Source: Clostridia bacterium (lineage in GTDB: Bacteria > Bacillota > Clostridia > Oscillospirales > Acutalibacteraceae). From it: a stretch of 64,000 bases of DNA. The translations under genes were made by a program, and so were the position numbers. The notes under the pieces are model-generated. The model was not told where the DNA came from and did not search any database. It saw only the letters and a program-made list of their open reading frames with translations. Shown one piece after another: positions 60,860 to 64,000 of this stretch; the stretch's first letter is position 1, and the number at the start of each line of letters is the position of its first letter. Location of the stretch: NCBI GenBank assembly GCA_017415025.1, contig JAFQJH010000004.1, positions 1 to 64,000 of the forward strand, written 5' to 3'.

Positions 60860-62605
60860 ATGAAAAAGAAATTGATGAAAATTATTTCCGTAATTCTCAG
60901 CCTTACGCTTGTTTTCTCCGTTGCGGGTACGAGCGCTTATGCAGGCGTTGAGGATTATCTTCCCGAAAAGGAGGCTGTCGGCGAGCAGATTACCGATACG
61001 GCAATCGGTGCAGTGCAGACTGTCGGCGGACTTTTTGCGGGTATGGAAGAGCTTACTTCCTTTGACGCTTTCCTCAACAACCTTTTAAAGGTGCTTTACA
61101 ATCTTCTTAACGTTGTTGTCGAGGTTCTTGTTAAAGCAATCTGCTTTATTTATCCCGACCCTGCAACCTGGCTCGACCTTGAAGAGCACACAACGGAAAC
61201 CTTCCTTGAGGGTCGTGAGGAATACAAGACAGGCGCAGATGCAGGCAACTGCTGGTCACTCGGTTATGCAAGCAGAAGCCTTATCCCCGACGATTTTGAA
61301 GCTGATAAATACTACCTCGGCAGAGACCTTATGAACAAGAAGGCTGAAGGTGTTTATGACGATATGCGCATCCGCGTTGCAGTCCTTGATGACAACAGCG
61401 GTGAAGGTGCGGTTGTTATCGGCGCAATTGATGCTCTCGGCGTTACGTCAACAGACGTCCGTGCAATCCGTGCAGGTGTTCTTGAATACTGCAAGGAAAA
61501 GGGCATCAAGGTTTCAAGTATCAACATAACGTCAACTCACGCTCACTCTGCACTCGATACACAGGGTGTAAGCACAGAGTTTTTCTACAAGCTTTTTGTA
61601 AGCTCCTTTAAAAACCTTCTCGGCTTCAAGGGTGAATTGCCCTTTATGGAGGCTCCGACATATTTCAAGCAGTATTTCATCGAGCAGTCAATCATCGCAG
61701 TCACTGCGGCTTTTGAGGATATGGAAAAGGGCTCACTTTACTACGACAGCATTGACGCGAGCGAATACATAAAGGACAAGAGAGAGCTTGTTTCAAAGGA
61801 AGACATCCCCGAAATCGCAAGCCTTTACTTTGTTCCCGACAGCGGCAGTGAGGACACCTATATTGCAGACATCACCTGCCACCCGACCTCCTTCAGCGCA
61901 AGCAACGGTCTTGTCGGTTCTGACTATATTTACTATATCGACCAATACATCCGTCAGCAGGAAGGCGCAAACTTTGTTATGATTCAGGGTGCCGTCGGTC
62001 AGCTTACACGTGACAACGTTGACGTTGATACAACGGGTATGGACGAATGGACCGAAAAGGGCGCAGAGACAAAGCTCCTCGGTGAGACCTTCGGCGAATG
62101 CATCATCTCCGCTGAATATGAAACAGAGCTTGAGCCTGTTATCAACGCTCATCACACAGAGCTTGTTATCACACCCGAAAACAGTATTCTTGCCCTTGCC
62201 TGTGAGGTAAACCTCGTCAACAATCAGGTTTATTACACAGAGGACGGTGTCGGCATTATCTCTGAAATCGGCTACATTGAATTCGGCAACAAGGTCGGCT
62301 TTGCACTCTTCCCGGGCGAGCTTTATCCCGAGGTTTTCTGGGGTCACGAGATTATCGGCGACACAACGTGGGACGGCACCGAATGGGCATATCCCGCACT
62401 TAACAATTCGGTTGACGGCGTTGACGTTTTCGCAGTAAGCCTTGCAAACGATGCACTCGGCTACGTGCTCACTGATGACAACTTCGCATTTATGGGTCAC
62501 ATCATCGGAGACGGAATTGCAGACGAGGTTCTTTCCGTCGGCAAGCACACCGGCTCATATTTCGTAGGCACATACCTTGATTTGATTGAAGGCTATGTGA
62601 AATAA
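60860..62605 (+). CDS. Neutral ceramidase-like metallohydrolase, secreted (paralogue 5)
   Basis: 581 residues. Signal peptide (IISVILSLTLVFSVAG core, cleavage near AYA-GV) followed by an extra hydrophobic helix at about 70-98. Zinc-site positions: THAH 226-229 (in STHAHSALDTQG), His341 in ITCHPTSF, Glu487 in FPGELYPE, Tyr535 in NDALGYVLTDDNF. The serine-loop segment reads MIQGAVGQLTR. Longer than paralogues 1, 3 and 4 and closest in layout to paralogue 2. It stands alone, with AGGAGG before the ATG and its own terminator, beside a sialate O-acetylesterase-like gene. Confidence 0.87.
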   Translation: MKKKLMKIISVILSLTLVFSVAGTSAYAGVEDYLPEKEAVGEQITDTAIGAVQTVGGLFAGMEELTSFDAFLNNLLKVLYNLLNVVVEVLVKAICFIYPDPATWLDLEEHTTETFLEGREEYKTGADAGNCWSLGYASRSLIPDDFEADKYYLGRDLMNKKAEGVYDDMRIRVAVLDDNSGEGAVVIGAIDALGVTSTDVRAIRAGVLEYCKEKGIKVSSINITSTHAHSALDTQGVSTEFFYKLFVSSFKNLLGFKGELPFMEAPTYFKQYFIEQSIIAVTAAFEDMEKGSLYYDSIDASEYIKDKRELVSKEDIPEIASLYFVPDSGSEDTYIADITCHPTSFSASNGLVGSDYIYYIDQYIRQQEGANFVMIQGAVGQLTRDNVDVDTTGMDEWTEKGAETKLLGETFGECIISAEYETELEPVINAHHTELVITPENSILALACEVNLVNNQVYYTEDGVGIISEIGYIEFGNKVGFALFPGELYPEVFWGHEIIGDTTWDGTEWAYPALNNSVDGVDVFAVSLANDALGYVLTDDNFAFMGHIIGDGIADEVLSVGKHTGSYFVGTYLDLIEGYVK

Positions 62606-62616
62606 AATCAAAAAAG

Positions 62617-62656
62617 TTTACGGCTTGCAGAAAAAATCTGCAAGCCGTAATTTTTA
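62617..62656. terminator. Bidirectional terminator
   Basis: Perfect 14-bp stem TTACGGCTTGCAGA / TCTGCAAGCCGTAA with T-run on the plus side and A-run before; between paralogue 5 and the convergent esterase gene. Confidence 0.9.
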
Positions 62657-62663
62657 TACCGTC

Positions 62664-64000
62664 TTATCTAAACAGCTTTGCGAACAAGCCGAGGAAGTTT
62701 GTGACGATAGCGCAGAAAATTTCAAAAATATTATCTGCTGTGTCAAAGGATGCATCGTAGCTGTTTTTTGCATCACCGTCGTTCGGAGTGAAGGTAAAAT
62801 CATCAATGCTCAAATCTGCATCTTCACCCTTGAAGCAAAGCTCGATATCCCTGATTTTCTCAAGCTTCTTGCTTGTAAAACCGATACCGCCCTCGTTGCC
62901 GTGGAGATAGAGGCAATTGAGGTTGAGCGTTACAAGATGCCATTCGCCGTCGGCAGGAATAACAAAGGACGTATCACCCGTGCCATTGACCTCGGGCGTG
63001 TGCCACATTGTGTTATTCTTTAAAAGCTTAACCTTGTCAAGCATTACGGGATTTTCGCCGTTATTACGAACGTAAAAGGACATTGTGCCGTAATCGCTGT
63101 AATCGGTATCTGCGTCAAAGAAGCTTTCCGTCTTTATACCGTCCTTGAAGGTAAGGAGAGGCTTTACGTTGAATTTCTTTTTTTCTGCGGTAACGTTAAG
63201 TCCGTTTTCACCCTCGTGTGCATCTGTCGGATTAAAGGAAATCACAGCATTTTCTGCTGACCACGAATCGAAAAATCCGCTCGTTGAATCGCCAAGCGTA
63301 TGCCAGATTTCTTTACTTTCGCAATCCGTCCAGTGCTTATCCGACCAATAATGCGCATTCTCTGCTCTTTCTGTTATAAAAATGCTGACAGGTAAAGGAT
63401 TCTCACCCTCGTAAAGGCAGGCAAGATTTGCTCTGCCGTTGCCCATTCCGTAGGCATAAGATGCGGAAACGGGATTTTCTATATTTTCATTCCATACCTT
63501 TATTGTGTTTGCGGATACGATTTCAGCTTCCGCCTCAACGTAAACTCCGTCCGCACCGCAGACAGCAAAGCCGTAAGCCTTTTTGCCGTTGAGCACAAGT
63601 CCGCCGCCGACATTTTTAAGAGTAACGAACACCGCGCCGTCTCTGATTTCGGTTGACTGCACCGTTGCGCCCGTGAAGGAGTCATACTTCCCGTAAACCA
63701 TTCCCTTTGCACAAAGAGCCATTCTTTCGCCGATTTCTTTTTTATGCTCGGGATGAATGACACCTGTGGCAGGAAGATAAGTTATCGGTATATCGTAGAT
63801 ACCGAAGGTTGCTCTTGATTCAGGGCGTGATGCCTGAATTTTGCCGAAGGCTATATTTCTGTCGGGCAGAACAAGTCCGTCATCGGTATAAAAATACTCC
63901 GCAAGGTTTGTGAAGATAATCGGCAAATCACCGTTATCGTGTGCGAAAATATCCGTATACAGGTCCTGCATAGCATCAAATGCTTTTGCGTAGTATTCAT
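62664..64000 (-). CDS. Sialate O-acetylesterase-like protein, C-terminal part (runs off right edge)
   Basis: About 445 residues visible; the frame stays open from the stop at 62664 to the right edge (EYYAKAFDAMQDLY continues upstream of the first internal ATG), so the 5' end is missing. The SASA-type markers are in place: IIFTNLAEYF, YDIPITYLPATGVIHPEHKKE near the catalytic Asp/His region, RMALCAKGMVYGKYDS, and SYAYGMGNGRANLACLYEGE. A carbohydrate-binding-like beta domain follows (about 230-405) and a hydrophobic C-terminal helix (IFEIFCAIVTNFLGLFAKLF). The family removes O-acetyl groups from sialic acids or plant glycans. It fits the sialidase-like genes in the island. Confidence 0.8.
   Translation of the reverse strand, partial: EYYAKAFDAMQDLYTDIFAHDNGDLPIIFTNLAEYFYTDDGLVLPDRNIAFGKIQASRPESRATFGIYDIPITYLPATGVIHPEHKKEIGERMALCAKGMVYGKYDSFTGATVQSTEIRDGAVFVTLKNVGGGLVLNGKKAYGFAVCGADGVYVEAEAEIVSANTIKVWNENIENPVSASYAYGMGNGRANLACLYEGENPLPVSIFITERAENAHYWSDKHWTDCESKEIWHTLGDSTSGFFDSWSAENAVISFNPTDAHEGENGLNVTAEKKKFNVKPLLTFKDGIKTESFFDADTDYSDYGTMSFYVRNNGENPVMLDKVKLLKNNTMWHTPEVNGTGDTSFVIPADGEWHLVTLNLNCLYLHGNEGGIGFTSKKLEKIRDIELCFKGEDADLSIDDFTFTPNDGDAKNSYDASFDTADNIFEIFCAIVTNFLGLFAKLFR

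Overview
The window looks like chromosome from a low-to-mid GC, endospore-forming member of the Clostridia (Firmicutes), probably a gut- or rumen-type Oscillospirales/Eubacteriales relative. The support is a spoIIGA-sigE pair (endospore programme), GPH-type sugar transport, Shine-Dalgarno sequences before nearly every gene, TTG/GTG starts, a dockerin-like surface protein, BspA-type leucine-rich repeats and many glycoside hydrolases. No rRNA, phage module, transposase or CRISPR array was seen. The genus cannot be fixed from the sequence alone.

Layout. 1-8.7 kb: carbohydrate island with a sugar isomerase/2-hydroxyacid dehydrogenase operon, a metallophosphoesterase-MFS-GH63-like operon, and a divergent AraC regulator with a GH130 phosphorylase, suggesting use of mannosides or related glycosides. 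8.7-9.7 kb: non-coding stretch of hairpins and degenerate repeats ending in tRNA-Arg(CCG). 9.7-19.6 kb: mostly housekeeping (lipoprotein, CDF metal exporter with TetR regulator, GH27 alpha-galactosidase, uracil permease with a leader terminator, exonuclease, sigE, spoIIGA, M28 peptidase). 19.6-22.3 kb: an XRE regulator and secreted LRR protein with three operator-like palindromes between them, the cassette being flanked by near-identical 150-bp repeats. 22.4-27.1 kb: glnA, yfbR-like, yhaM-like, prmA, thiamine pyrophosphokinase. 27.1-32.0 kb: a 1,634-residue surface protein. 32.2-34.6 kb: tRNA-Pro(CGG), a duplicated and inverted copy of its 3' part, and a hipBA toxin-antitoxin pair.

34.7-64 kb is the most unusual part. 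It holds two sialidase-like BNR proteins with an unknown membrane protein, a CMP-KDO synthetase-like gene with an unrecognised partner, glycosidases GH3, GH78 and GH38, a MurNAc/GlcNAc salvage set (NamZ, GlcNAc-kinase-like, MurQ), a sialate O-acetylesterase-like gene running off the right edge, and five paralogues of the neutral ceramidase-like metallohydrolase superfamily. Four paralogues sit in two copies of one arrangement: a GNAT acetyltransferase diverging from a tandem pair of ceramidase-like genes. The fifth lies alone beside the GH38 mannosidase.

How it may work together (inference): the right half resembles a locus for dismantling complex host- or cell-wall-derived glycoconjugates, with exo-glycosidases, sialidase-like and esterase functions removing sugars and decorations, and the ceramidase-like enzymes cleaving an amide bond in an unknown substrate. 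The four metal-ligand positions of neutral ceramidases can be found in all five paralogues, but the segment carrying the ceramidase serine is altered, so the substrate may not be ceramide.
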